Shown here in pieces: positions 1-7,937 of a stretch of DNA of 64,000 nucleotides (position 1 is its first letter; each line of letters starts with the position of its first letter). Location: positions 209,034 to 273,033 of the forward strand of contig NZ_JAJAGO010000007.1 in NCBI RefSeq assembly GCF_025165795.1, in the 5' to 3' direction. The notes beneath the pieces are model-generated. The model did not search any database. It saw only the letters and a program-made list of their open reading frames with translations, and was not told where the DNA came from. Source of the stretch: Streptomyces gossypii. GTDB taxonomy: Bacteria; Actinomycetota; Actinomycetes; Streptomycetales; Streptomycetaceae. Both the position numbers and the translations under genes were made by a program.

Positions 1-136
1 TCCCGCTTTCTGCCCGTCACTTTTTCGCGCTGCCCTCCACCCCGGCGGCGGCGGGCCCCCACTTCTCCTGCCGCACTGTCTGCAAAACCGCATGTTGACC
101 AGAGACATCAAAGCGAGGGAGGCGTACTGGAATCAA

Positions 137-173
137 ACAACCATTTCCCCGATCAGACACAACGATTGGTTGT
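137..173. promoter_or_regulatory. Inverted repeat upstream of LysR gene
   Basis: ACAACCA at 137-143 and TGGTTGT at 167-173 form a perfect 7-bp inverted repeat, 23 bp apart, in a locally AT-richer stretch that ends 9 bp before the LysR start codon. The position suits an autoregulatory or divergent-promoter site, but this is inference from symmetry alone. The rest of 1-182 shows no gene I can support. Confidence 0.35.
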
Positions 174-182
174 CCGCATAGA

Positions 183-1139
183 ATGGTCCGCGTGGACCTC
201 ACCGCCGTGCGCACCTTCGTCACCGCCGTGGAGGCGGGACAGTTCCAAGAAGCCGCCACCAACTTGTCGATCACCCCGCAAGCCGTCTCCAAGCGCATCG
301 CGGCGCTGGAGATGGACCTCGGTGTGCAGCTGTTCAGCCGCACTGCCCGCGGAGCCCGGCTCACCATCGACGGACAGGCGTTCCTGCCCTACGCCCGGGC
401 TCTCCTCCAAGCCGAGGAACGGGCAGCCGCTTCCGTGCGGCCAGGGCGCCGGGCACTGCGCATCGACGTGATCGGCCGCCGGCTCTCGGTAGCGGGCTTG
501 CTGCGCGACTTCCACCGCGCGTATCCCGAGACCGACCTTGACGTCGTGACCCTCTTCGACTCCGAGACCGCCATCGCCGCCGTCCGGTCCGGGACGATTG
601 ACGCGACTTTCCGCGCCGTCACCATGCCGGGCCGACAGCTCCCCGACGGTATCGAGGCCACTCCGGTCTTCGATGAACCGCTGCACCTGTTCACCGGGCC
701 GGCTCACGAGTTCGCCGGCGCCCGAGCGGTCGCTCCCGCCCAGCTCGCCGGGCGCCGGATCTGGATGCCCGGCAACAGGCCCGGCACCGAGTGGGCCGCC
801 TACTACGACGAGCTCGCCGCCACGTTCGGTCTCACCATCGACTCGGTCGGCCCCGACTTCGGTATCGAGCCCCTCCTCGACACGATCGCGGGCTCCTCGA
901 CGCTGGCGACCTTCGTCAGCGAGCAGACTCCGCTGGTCTGGCCTGCTGGCCACGACCTGCGGCGCATCCCCCTGCACGACCCGACCCCGGTCTACCCGCA
1001 CTCACTGATCTGGCGCACCGACAACCCGCACCCAGCCCTCACCGCACTGCGTAACCACCTCGCCTCCGCATACCCCGGCTGCCCCGGCAGCGGGACCTGG
1101 ACCCCGAAGTGGACGCAGCGCGCCACACTGCCGAGCTAA
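183..1139 (+). CDS. LysR-family transcriptional regulator
   Basis: A 318-residue DNA-binding regulator of normal LysR length. The N-terminal winged helix-turn-helix spans about residues 5-65 (FQEAATNLSITPQAVSKRI, then the family signature LGVQLFSRTARGARLT). The rest is the periplasmic-binding-like effector domain starting near LRIDVIGR. LysR proteins usually control a neighbouring, often divergent, operon in response to a small ligand. The left neighbour is outside the window, so the target is unknown. ATG at 183 is chosen because the HTH begins right after it; the upstream ribosome site is weak. The gene to the right is on the other strand and separated by transposon debris. Confidence 0.9.
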   Translation: MVRVDLTAVRTFVTAVEAGQFQEAATNLSITPQAVSKRIAALEMDLGVQLFSRTARGARLTIDGQAFLPYARALLQAEERAAASVRPGRRALRIDVIGRRLSVAGLLRDFHRAYPETDLDVVTLFDSETAIAAVRSGTIDATFRAVTMPGRQLPDGIEATPVFDEPLHLFTGPAHEFAGARAVAPAQLAGRRIWMPGNRPGTEWAAYYDELAATFGLTIDSVGPDFGIEPLLDTIAGSSTLATFVSEQTPLVWPAGHDLRRIPLHDPTPVYPHSLIWRTDNPHPALTALRNHLASAYPGCPGSGTWTPKWTQRATLPS

Positions 1140-1323
1140 GGGCTGTCCCGTTCTCATGGCCCTGTCCAGGCCCCCTGACCCTGTCCCCATCCGCGCCTCC
1201 TTCGCCTACGGCGGAGGAGGCTTCTCGTTGTCCGCGGCAGGGGCACCTCACCTTGTCGGACCTCTTCCGCCCCCGGGGTTCCGCTGGACTGCGTTACGGC
1301 TCGCGTGCGCCATCCTCTCGGGG

Positions 1324-1439
1324 CTCCAGTCGGCGCTGGCGTACGTCAACACGCTGCTGACGCAGGAGGTCCTGGCTGATCCGAAATGGGCGGACAAACT
1401 CACCGACGCGGGACTTTCGATCTGGACGTGTCCCTCCGG
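1324..1439 (+). pseudogene. Tn3-family transposase C-terminal remnant
   Basis: The frame starting near 1324 encodes LQSALAYVNTLL, TQEVLADPKWAD and KLTDA, which I recognise as the conserved C-terminal block of Tn3-family DDE transposases. The next block of that family (DRRALTPLFWTHVNPYG) is absent. The sequence then resumes in another frame at about 1410 with GTFDLDVSLR, the expected next motif. A small internal deletion with frameshift has therefore occurred, and the rest of the roughly 1000-residue protein is missing. No terminal inverted repeat is visible nearby. The remainder of 1140-1525 holds no gene I can support. Confidence 0.65.
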
Positions 1440-1525
1440 GCGCCGGCGGAGCGGGTGCGGCCGCCGTCGAACCACCGGGCCGCCCACCGGCGGGAGAGCG
1501 CGGCGGACGGCCCGGTGGGGTGCGA

Positions 1526-2461
1526 TCAGGGAGCGAGCACGACCGTCTTGCCGGACAGCCGCCCGGCGCCCGCATCCTCATGCACGGCGGCCAGCTCGGC
1601 CACCGGGCGGTGGGCGGCGACGTGGACCCGGAGCTTGCCAGCATCCACCTTGGCTACCAGCTCGGCCAGCTGGGCTCCGTCACTGCGGACCCACAGGCTC
1701 GAGCTGCGCACCCCCCGAGCGGTGTCCTCGGGAATCGGGCCGGCTGTGCTGGCGGCGACCCCGCCGTCGGCGACATAGTCCGTCAGCTGCGCGAGCTCCT
1801 CCGGGGAGACGCGCACATGGTTCACCACGACCTGGAACGGACCGCCCACGGCGTCCGGGCCCGCGGCGAGGGCGAGGGGGCCCACGACCCGGTCCGCGCC
1901 GTAGCCCCGAAGGCGGTCGGCGTGCTGCGGCCCGTCCACCGCGGTCACGTGCGCTCCCGCGTCGACGGCGAGCTGCACCACGAGGCTGCCCACCGCGCCC
2001 CCCGCCCCGTTGACCAAAACGGTCTGACCGGGCTTCAGCTCGGCGAGCTCGAACGCCGCCTGCCAGGCCGCCAGGCCGGTCAGCGGCAGCGCCGCGGCGT
2101 CGGCCAGCTCGATCGTCCGGGGTGCCCGGGCCACGGTCCCGGCCTGGACGAGCACGTACTCGGCGGCGCCGCCGGCGGAGTCGAGGGGCAGCATCGCCAC
2201 GACCCGGTCGCCGACCTCCAGGCCCGTCACGTCCGCGCCGAGTTCAGCGACGGTGCCCGCCAGGTCGATCCCCGGCACGTACGGGAGAGTGATCGGGAGC
2301 ATCTCGGCCAGGACACCGGCGCGGATGTGGTCGTCGACCGGGTTGAACGACGTGGCCGCCACCCGCACCAGCACCTGGCCGGGGCCGGGGACCGGACGGT
2401 CGACGTCCTCGTAGCGCAGGACGTCGCTGCTGCCGAACTCGTGGAAACGCATTGCCTTCAT
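1526..2461 (-). CDS. NADP-dependent zinc-free MDR oxidoreductase (quinone oxidoreductase type)
   Basis: A 311-residue medium-chain dehydrogenase/reductase. The GroES-like N-terminal domain is seen in SSDVLRYEDVDRPVPGPGQV and FNPVDDHIRAG. The Rossmann nucleotide-binding motif is GAGGAVGSLVVQLA around residue 150. No structural or catalytic zinc cysteine cluster is present, as expected for the quinone oxidoreductase/enoyl reductase branch. ATG at 2461 has a strong GGAGGAAA site. It lies 79 bp downstream of the dioxygenase on the same strand and probably shares the MarR-controlled promoter. The electron acceptor (quinone or enone) cannot be told from sequence. A role in reactive carbonyl or quinone stress is an inference from the MarR context. 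Confidence 0.9.
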   Translation of the reverse strand: MKAMRFHEFGSSDVLRYEDVDRPVPGPGQVLVRVAATSFNPVDDHIRAGVLAEMLPITLPYVPGIDLAGTVAELGADVTGLEVGDRVVAMLPLDSAGGAAEYVLVQAGTVARAPRTIELADAAALPLTGLAAWQAAFELAELKPGQTVLVNGAGGAVGSLVVQLAVDAGAHVTAVDGPQHADRLRGYGADRVVGPLALAAGPDAVGGPFQVVVNHVRVSPEELAQLTDYVADGGVAASTAGPIPEDTARGVRSSSLWVRSDGAQLAELVAKVDAGKLRVHVAAHRPVAELAAVHEDAGAGRLSGKTVVLAP

Positions 2462-2540
2462 GGCACTTTCCTCCAGGGGATATTGATGTCGTCGCCAAGG
2501 GATGAGGCGATCAGGCGGGAAGATGAAGAACGTCGGGCGC

Positions 2541-3419
2541 TCAGGTCAGCTGCACCGAACGGGTGGAGTTGCCCAGCACCATGCGGTCGATGGCGCTCAC
2601 GGCGCTGCCGGGGTCATCGGCGGCGCCGATGGTGAGCAGCAGCGGGACGAAGTGGTCGGCCGTCGGGTGGGCGACCGCGGCGCCGGGTGCCTTGTCGCGG
2701 TAGTCGGTGAGGGCGTCGGCGTCGCCCCGGGCGAGGGCGTCAACGGCCCATTCGTCGAAGGCCGTGGTGTCGGCGGCGAGCTCCGGCCGGCGGAAGACGG
2801 CGAAGCTGTGCGTCATGAAGCCCGAGCCGAGAACGAGGATGCCTTCTTCGCGCAGGGGCCGCAGGCGTGCCCCGAGCTCGAGCAGTGCGCTGGGGTCGAG
2901 GCTGGGCATCGACAGTTGCACGACCGGGACGTCGGCCGCGGGGTACATGGCCATGAGCGGGATGAAGGCGCCGTGGTCGAGGCCGCGGTCGGCGAACTCG
3001 TGCACCGGTGTCCGGCCCAGCAGGCCCACGAGTCGCCGAGCCAGATCGGTGGCATCCGGGGTCGCGTAGGGAAGGGTCTTGTAGCGCGGGTGGAAGCCGC
3101 TGAAATCGTAGTAGAGCGGAGTGCCGGCCGCGGCTCCGGAGATCGCGACGGGTGCCCGTTCCCAGTGGGCCGAGACGACGACGACGGCGCGCGGTTTGGG
3201 CATCGACTGGGCCCAGTCGAAGAGGTCGCCGAGCCATTGCGGGTCGTCGAGGGTGAAGGGGGCCCCGTGGCTGACGAAGAGGCTGGGCAGTGGTCCGTCG
3301 GACGGGTTCCACATCCGCTGCTCGCGTGCCTGTGGCAGGACTCGGGCCAGCAGGTCGTCGTACGCCGCGGCTGGTGTGCGCGGCGGGGAGGGGGAAGCCA
3401 GGCTGCTCGTGGCGGTCAT
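2541..3419 (-). CDS. DODA-type extradiol aromatic ring-opening dioxygenase
   Basis: A 292-residue class III extradiol dioxygenase of the LigB/4,5-DOPA dioxygenase family. The metal-binding histidines are visible in FVSHGAPF, VVSAHWER, GLDHGAF and AHPTADHFVPL. Such enzymes bind a divalent metal (zinc or iron) and open catechol rings, although many bacterial members have unknown substrates. Start ATG 3419 is preferred over an upstream in-frame ATG (3449) because AAGGAGTTGATTTCG lies directly before it. The gene is first in a two-gene unit with the MDR oxidoreductase, and its promoter region contains an array of palindromes next to the divergent MarR gene. A quinone or catechol detoxification role is likely but inferred. 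Confidence 0.9.
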   Translation of the reverse strand: MTATSSLASPSPPRTPAAAYDDLLARVLPQAREQRMWNPSDGPLPSLFVSHGAPFTLDDPQWLGDLFDWAQSMPKPRAVVVVSAHWERAPVAISGAAAGTPLYYDFSGFHPRYKTLPYATPDATDLARRLVGLLGRTPVHEFADRGLDHGAFIPLMAMYPAADVPVVQLSMPSLDPSALLELGARLRPLREEGILVLGSGFMTHSFAVFRRPELAADTTAFDEWAVDALARGDADALTDYRDKAPGAAVAHPTADHFVPLLLTIGAADDPGSAVSAIDRMVLGNSTRSVQLT

Positions 3420-3436
3420 CGAAATCAACTCCTTCG

Positions 3437-3530
3437 CTTGCCTGGACAAGTGTTTTCACTTGCCCAGGCAAGTCAAAAGGTAGCCCATCAAGGGTTGCCC
3501 AGGCAAGTGATGCGAGTTGCCCGGGCAAGT
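3437..3530. promoter_or_regulatory. MarR operator array (four ACTTGCC/GGCAAGT palindromes)
   Basis: Four copies of a near-identical dyad fill the gap between the dioxygenase and MarR genes: CTTGCCTGGACAAGT (3437-3451), ACTTGCCCAGGCAAGT (3458-3473), GTTGCCCAGGCAAGT (3494-3508) and AGTTGCCCGGGCAAGT (3515-3530). Each has about 7-bp arms around a 2-bp centre, the size of a MarR dimer site. The last copy ends 13 bp before the MarR ATG, so binding should block both divergent promoters. Operator identity is inferred from copy number and position. Confidence 0.8.
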
Positions 3531-3542
3531 ACGATGGGGCTC

Positions 3543-4019
3543 ATGGATACCCAGTCACCCTGGCTCGACGACGACCAGCAGGACCTGTGGCAGGCTCTGC
3601 TCACCGTCGTCATCGCCCTCCCGGCAGCCCTCGACCGTCAGCTGCAGCGAGACGCAGGCATCTCCAACTTCGAGTACGGAGTTCTGGCCCAGCTGTCCAT
3701 GGCCGACGAGGCCACGATGCGGCTCAGCGACCTGGCCCGGTCCTGCGACAGCACCCTGCCCCGCCTGTCGAAGGTGATGGACCGCTTCGAAGCCCGCGAC
3801 TGGGTCGCCCGGCGCCCTGACCCCGGCGACGGTCGATACACCCTTGCCACCCTGGCGGACGCCGGCCGACGGAAACTCGCCGAGAGCGCGCCGGAACATG
3901 TCGCACAGGTGAAGCGGCTCGTGTTCGATCCGCTCAGCGCCGCTCAGCGCCGCCACCTTGGGGCCGCACTCACCCGCATCTCCGCTTCCGTGCGCCAGGA
4001 ACTCGAAGGAGGAGGCTGA
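3543..4019 (+). CDS. MarR-family transcriptional regulator
   Basis: A 158-residue winged-helix regulator of typical MarR length. The HTH and wing are seen in MRLSDLARSCDSTLPRLSKV followed by the wing signature RRPDPGDGRYTLATLADAG. It lies divergent to the DODA dioxygenase/oxidoreductase pair and is almost certainly the repressor of both, given four palindromes in the shared 120-bp gap. ATG 3543 is used; an in-frame ATG three codons upstream (3534) is equally possible. No good Shine-Dalgarno exists for either, so a leaderless or nearly leaderless transcript is plausible. MarR proteins of this type usually release DNA on binding phenolic or quinone ligands. Confidence 0.9.
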   Translation: MDTQSPWLDDDQQDLWQALLTVVIALPAALDRQLQRDAGISNFEYGVLAQLSMADEATMRLSDLARSCDSTLPRLSKVMDRFEARDWVARRPDPGDGRYTLATLADAGRRKLAESAPEHVAQVKRLVFDPLSAAQRRHLGAALTRISASVRQELEGGG

Positions 4020-4028
4020 GCGCCGTCC

Positions 4029-4405
4029 TCAGGCGGGGTCTTCCGTCAGCCCTGCGACGCCAACGACGCGGTGCACGGGGAAGGTGCGGACCTCGCCGAC
4101 GAGGTGGCCGGTCCGCACCGCGCCGTCGGCGAGGGCAGCCGCCTGGAGGGCGGTAGCGGGCTGGTCCATGACGCGCTGCCAGTGCGCCCGTTGCCGTTCG
4201 CGCTCTTCAGCGCTTGCCAGGTGCTCCTGGTCGAAGCGGAGCATCGTCCGGGTCCCGTCGGCGGCGGGGGGGGCAGGGCGAACTGGACCGTGGTGGTGCC
4301 GTGGGTGACGCGGATGCGGCCTGCGGTGTACTTCGTACCGGCGCGGACCGAGTCCAGGCGGCGTTGGGCCGGAATGGAGCGGGTGGCCGCCACCACCCCG
4401 CCCAA
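4029..4405 (-). pseudogene. Frameshifted SRPBCC/AHSA1-like fragment
   Basis: Reading right to left, one frame gives GRIRVTHGTTTVQFALPPPPP and then loses sense at an eight-base G/C homopolymer near 4266-4273. A different frame then continues DGTRTMLRFDQEHLASAEE and RERQRAHWQRVMDQ. The two halves together resemble the C-terminal half of START-like SRPBCC/AHSA1 proteins (DGT-x-LRF then RxHW-x-R-x-MDQ). The N-terminal half is absent. A real frameshift, a sequencing error in the homopolymer, or a chance resemblance are all possible, so confidence is low. Confidence 0.35.
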
Positions 4406-4728
4406 CGACGGCCCCTCACAGATCAGTGTCGCGGCGAGGCACCTTTGCCGGCGCGACGAGATCTATGTGCTCGGCGGGGTGCAGGCCGTGCACTTCCGCC
4501 TCGGAGCACGTGCAGATCCTCACGGCCGACTCCAGGGAAGCACTAGAGCGATGCGCAACTACGGAGCGCTGTTCCTGGGAGAGGCACATGTGTGCCCCGC
4601 CATCCGGCTGCCCGGAGGCGGCGTACTCCGGAGCAAGGTCTAACGCGGTGGGGGCGGGGCCCGGCTGTCGGTGACGGGCGATAACTTGTGCGGCAGCACA
4701 GCAGGCCGGTCGACAACGGGGGCTCCCT
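4406..4728. other. Intergenic stretch, nothing recognised
   Basis: This stretch separates the SRPBCC-like remnant from the DUF1963 gene. Short open frames exist on both strands, but none has a convincing start signal or recognisable motif. It should contain the promoter of the DUF1963 gene, but no clear -35/-10 pair stands out. Confidence 0.4.
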
Positions 4729-5394
4729 ATGCGGTACCGCTTCACGTCCTACCACCCGGCGAGTGACGCCGAGGCGGCCGTCACGGACGGCACCAGGCTG
4801 GGCGGCCTGCCGCACTGGCTGGAGGAACCGCAGTGGCCCGTCGACCCGTACGAGAACGAACTCGCCCCGTTCATAGGCCAGTTCCGGGTGCCGGCGGCAG
4901 AAGCCGGCGGGAACGGGGACCGGATGGTGTATCTGTTCGCCATCGGGTTCTCGGGTGAACACGCCACCGTCGTCCAGCCGGGCGGGCAGGTCACCGAGTC
5001 CTTCGAGACACGGGCGGCGGCCACCGGGCCGACCGACCTGGCCAGGGTCCACCTGCTCCGAGTGGAGGAGGAGGTCGACTTCTCCCACCTCGAGCAGGAA
5101 CTGGAGCCGGTCGAGGACGAGGACGAGGACGACCGGGAGGAGCGGCTGGAGGAGCTGCTCGTAGAGCGACAGAAGGACGCCGCAGGGAGCATCCGGATGA
5201 ACCAGCTCGGCGGCCCCGATGTGGTGCCGGTCTGGCTGCAGGGCGACGACCTGCCGGGCGAGGACTGGCAACTGGTCGCACAACTCGACTCCTACCAACT
5301 GCCCTTCGAGGTCAACTTCGGTGACAGCGGGGTGGGTTACCTGTTCCTCTCGCCGGACGGCAAGAACGCCGAGTTCTTCTTCCAGAGCTGCTGA
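4729..5394 (+). CDS. DUF1963 / YwqG-like protein
   Basis: A 221-residue cytoplasmic protein with the landmarks of the DUF1963 (YwqG-like) family: GGLPHWLEEPQWPVD near residue 24, then PFIGQFRVP, MVYLFAIG and the C-terminal GVGYLFLSPDGKNAEFFFQSC. A very acidic linker (EDEDEDDREERLEELL) lies around residue 130. The family has no established biochemical function; members occur as stand-alone proteins of unknown role. ATG 4729 follows CAACGGGGGCTCCCT, a weak ribosome site. The gene stands alone, with unassigned intergenic DNA on both sides. Confidence 0.75.
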   Translation: MRYRFTSYHPASDAEAAVTDGTRLGGLPHWLEEPQWPVDPYENELAPFIGQFRVPAAEAGGNGDRMVYLFAIGFSGEHATVVQPGGQVTESFETRAAATGPTDLARVHLLRVEEEVDFSHLEQELEPVEDEDEDDREERLEELLVERQKDAAGSIRMNQLGGPDVVPVWLQGDDLPGEDWQLVAQLDSYQLPFEVNFGDSGVGYLFLSPDGKNAEFFFQSC

Positions 5395-5824
5395 AGGGAC
5401 GGGCATGGAGCATCCCCGCTCTCGGGCGCTGACCTGGCGCCGAGTGCCGCTGGAGCCGAACGTCCCGGTGACGAGCTGAACCCTCCGCCCATGCGCGCCG
5501 CTCGCGGGGCAGATTGCCTACGTTCGGCGTGAGCTGGATGGCTCCCGGCTGGAGTGGGAGCGTGCCCCCGCTCTCCCCGGCGATCGTCCCTGCTCCCCCG
5601 CCCAGGCCGATGACCACCACTCGCCGGTGCTGAAGCCCGGCCGTGGTGGCCTTCAGCGGCTGCGATTCGCAAGCCCCGCTGAGGGAAAGGATGGTGGGCC
5701 AGGCCGAGGCTGCGGTCGGCCCGCGTGCGCGTCGGCAGGCAACGTCCGCGCGCTGTAGCGAGAGGACCAGCCACTTCGCTCACGCGCGCCCTGGCTGATC
5801 ACCACCACGGGAGGAGCCCACACC
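5395..5824. other. Intergenic stretch, nothing recognised
   Basis: About 430 bp between the DUF1963 protein and the alpha/beta hydrolase. Minus-strand open frames here (for example one with GLGGGAGTIAGESGG near 5600) have no recognisable family or ribosome site. The right end carries the hydrolase ribosome site, GGGAGGAGCC, just before 5825. Confidence 0.4.
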
Positions 5825-6580
5825 ATGAGCATTGCGCACCGCATGACCGGTTCCGGCAACCACAAGGTCCTCGTACTCCACGACTGGTTCGGCACCAGCG
5901 CCGGTTGGGGCTCCTTCCTGGACTGCCTGGACGGTGACACCTTCAGCTACGCCTTCCTCGACTACCGCGGCTACGGTGACCGCCAGGACGTCACCGGCGC
6001 ATACACGTTGGCCGAGATCGCCGACGACGCCCTCGCCCTGGCCGACGAGATCGGCTGGGAGCGCTTCTCCCTCGTCGGCCACTCCATGGGCGGCAAGGCC
6101 GCGCAACAGGTACTGGCGCAGGCCCCGCAGCGGGTACGCAAACTGGTGGGAATCGCCCCCGTCCCCGCCGGGCCGTACCTGCTGGATGCCGACGGAAAGG
6201 CACTGTTCTACGGCGCCGCGCAGGACCGCGACAAGCGACTGGCCATCGTGGACCTGGTCACCGGGCAGCGTGCATCCCGGACGTGGATCGACCTGATGGT
6301 CGACCGCTCCCTACGGCTCTCGACCCGCGAGGCGTTCGGCGGCTACGTCAAGGACTGGGTCACCGCCGACCTGACGGAGCGAATCGCCGGTATCCGCGTC
6401 CCGGTCAAGGTCATCGTCGGCGAGCACGATCTCGCGCTGACGGCCGACGCGATGCGCGACACGTGGCTCTCCCACTACCCGAACGCGGAACTGGAGGAGA
6501 TCGCCAACAGCGGCCACTACCCGATGCACGAGACCCCGGTGGCCCTGGCGACGACGCTGGAGACGTTCCTGCGTGCCTGA
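5825..6580 (+). CDS. Alpha/beta hydrolase
   Basis: A 251-residue single-domain alpha/beta-fold hydrolase. The nucleophile elbow is GHSMGG with Ser87. The acid is probably Asp202 in VGEHDLAL, and the catalytic histidine is His231 in SGHYPMHE. The oxyanion region HDWFGTSAGWG lies at residues 19-29. This is the layout of small esterases, haloperoxidase-like hydrolases and homoserine-type esterases; the substrate is unknown. GGGAGGAGCCCACACC precedes ATG 5825. It has no signal peptide and should be cytoplasmic. The neighbour on the right is a decayed reductase on the opposite strand, so no operon partner gives a clue. Confidence 0.9.
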   Translation: MSIAHRMTGSGNHKVLVLHDWFGTSAGWGSFLDCLDGDTFSYAFLDYRGYGDRQDVTGAYTLAEIADDALALADEIGWERFSLVGHSMGGKAAQQVLAQAPQRVRKLVGIAPVPAGPYLLDADGKALFYGAAQDRDKRLAIVDLVTGQRASRTWIDLMVDRSLRLSTREAFGGYVKDWVTADLTERIAGIRVPVKVIVGEHDLALTADAMRDTWLSHYPNAELEEIANSGHYPMHETPVALATTLETFLRA

Positions 6581-6624
6581 ACCAAGTCCGGCATGCGACG
6601 CCGAGGGGGTGCCGGAGCGGGCTC

Positions 6625-7100
6625 TGCGGTAATGACCGCCGTCACGTCGCCGTAGCTCAACGCCTTCGGCCCGGTGAGCAGGTAGTCGCGCTGGTCGTCG
6701 GCATCGGCTCCGGTCTCGGTCAGCAGTGCGGAGGCGGCGGCCGCGATATCCCGTGCGTCGATCCAGCCCGGTCGGCCGTCACCGGCGGCGGTGCGGATCT
6801 CCCTGTGCCGCCCGATTTGCTCGCCCAGCGGGTGCGGGCGCAGAAAGTTCTGCATGAACCCGGAAGCGCGCAGCACGACCCGCCCCGGGCCGGGCCCGCA
6901 CCCTCCGCGCCAGCTCCAGCGCGCCGGGAGCATTCGGCAGCACGGTGGCGGAGCCGAGCAGCACCACGCGGCGCACGCCGAGGCGTTGCGCCTCGGCCAG
7001 GAACGGACCGACCAGCGGCATCGGATCCACGGCGTTCGCGGGGAGGCACCAGATAAACCCGGTCCATCCCTCGCAGCGGCTCACTGGCGGCGGCAGGAGT
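6625..7100 (-). pseudogene. NmrA-type NAD(P)-binding reductase, multiply frameshifted
   Basis: Three consecutive minus-strand pieces in three frames reconstruct the middle of an NmrA/atypical SDR protein. First comes EPLRGMDRVYLVPP (about 7035-7098). Next is DPMPLVGPFLAEAQRLGVRR followed by VVLLGSATVLPNAPGALELA. Last is VVLRASGFMQNFLRPHPLGE, then GWIDARDIAAAA and DYLLTGPKALSYGDVTAVIT. The N-terminal GxxGxxG nucleotide loop and the C-terminus are missing. At least two frameshifts separate the pieces, so no functional product is expected. The rest of 6581-7271 contains nothing else I can support except the upstream region of the next gene. Confidence 0.75.
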
Positions 7101-7271
7101 AAGTCCAGCAAGAACACAGCTCGGGGGCGTTCGGTGGGCGTTGGGGGCCGTTCGGGTGCTCGCTCCTACGGCGGCTTCCGAGATGCGGTGCGTTACCGCC
7201 CTTCCCAGACTCGTGGTTGACGGCGCGGCATCGCGTGGTCGCACGCTCTTCTTCCATGACAGGAGACCCCC

Positions 7272-7823
7272 ATGCGAGCACGACTGGTGCTGGCCACTCT
7301 CACCCTCGCCTCTTGCGCCTCGCTGACCGTGGCGGCCGCGGCACCGGCCGGCGGCGGCCACGGCGAGGTCGGTCGCGACCTGGACCGGGCGCGGTACGCC
7401 ACCGGTGCCTTCTTCTCGGAGGAGCTGGCCGAGACGGCCGGATACCAGCGCACGGACGAGTGCGTAAGCTCCCCGGAGGGCGGTATGGGCTACCACTACC
7501 TCAATCCGGACAACCTCGGCTCCACCGAGCCGGGCAAGCCCGCCGCGGTGCTCTACGCCCCCGACGGCGAGGGAGGCCGGAAGATGGTCGCGCTCGAGTA
7601 CATCGTCCCCGACCGTGACCAGAACCCCGAGACGGTGGAGGACATCTACGCGTTCGGGCAGCGGCTCAAGGGGCCGATCACGAACATCCCCCAGCTCGGC
7701 GTGCACTACGCGCTCCACGTGTGGCTGTGGGAGAAGAACCCCCTAGGGCTGTTCGCCGACTGGAACCCGCGGGTGCACTGCCCGGCGGACAGCGGCACGG
7801 ACGCGGGCGAGCCCACGCCGTAG
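7272..7823 (+). CDS. Secreted protein of unknown function
   Basis: A 183-residue protein with a clear Sec signal peptide: MRAR, then the hydrophobic LVLATLTLASCASLTVAAAA with likely cleavage after AAAAPA. The mature part has a characteristic GGMGYHYLNPDNLG segment (about residue 71) and HYALHVWLWEKNPLGLFADWNP near the end, seen in conserved but uncharacterised exported proteins. Two cysteines remain after cleavage (DECVSS and VHCPAD) and could form a disulfide. ATG 7272 follows GACAGGAGACCCCC. The gene is monocistronic by spacing. I do not recognise a function. Confidence 0.75.
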   Translation: MRARLVLATLTLASCASLTVAAAAPAGGGHGEVGRDLDRARYATGAFFSEELAETAGYQRTDECVSSPEGGMGYHYLNPDNLGSTEPGKPAAVLYAPDGEGGRKMVALEYIVPDRDQNPETVEDIYAFGQRLKGPITNIPQLGVHYALHVWLWEKNPLGLFADWNPRVHCPADSGTDAGEPTP

Positions 7824-7937
7824 CCGGTCGCGGGCCGGGCCGGGCCGGGCCGCCATCCTCCTTGCCGACCACGTCTGCCGTGAACTGGTCGTCGAACCCC
7901 TACGAGTGCGCGGTGCTGTGACGGGTGTGGGTGGGTG

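Noticed and set aside
4416..4745. Minus-strand 109-residue open frame
   Set aside because: No motif, no ribosome site, and it overlaps the start of the DUF1963 gene.
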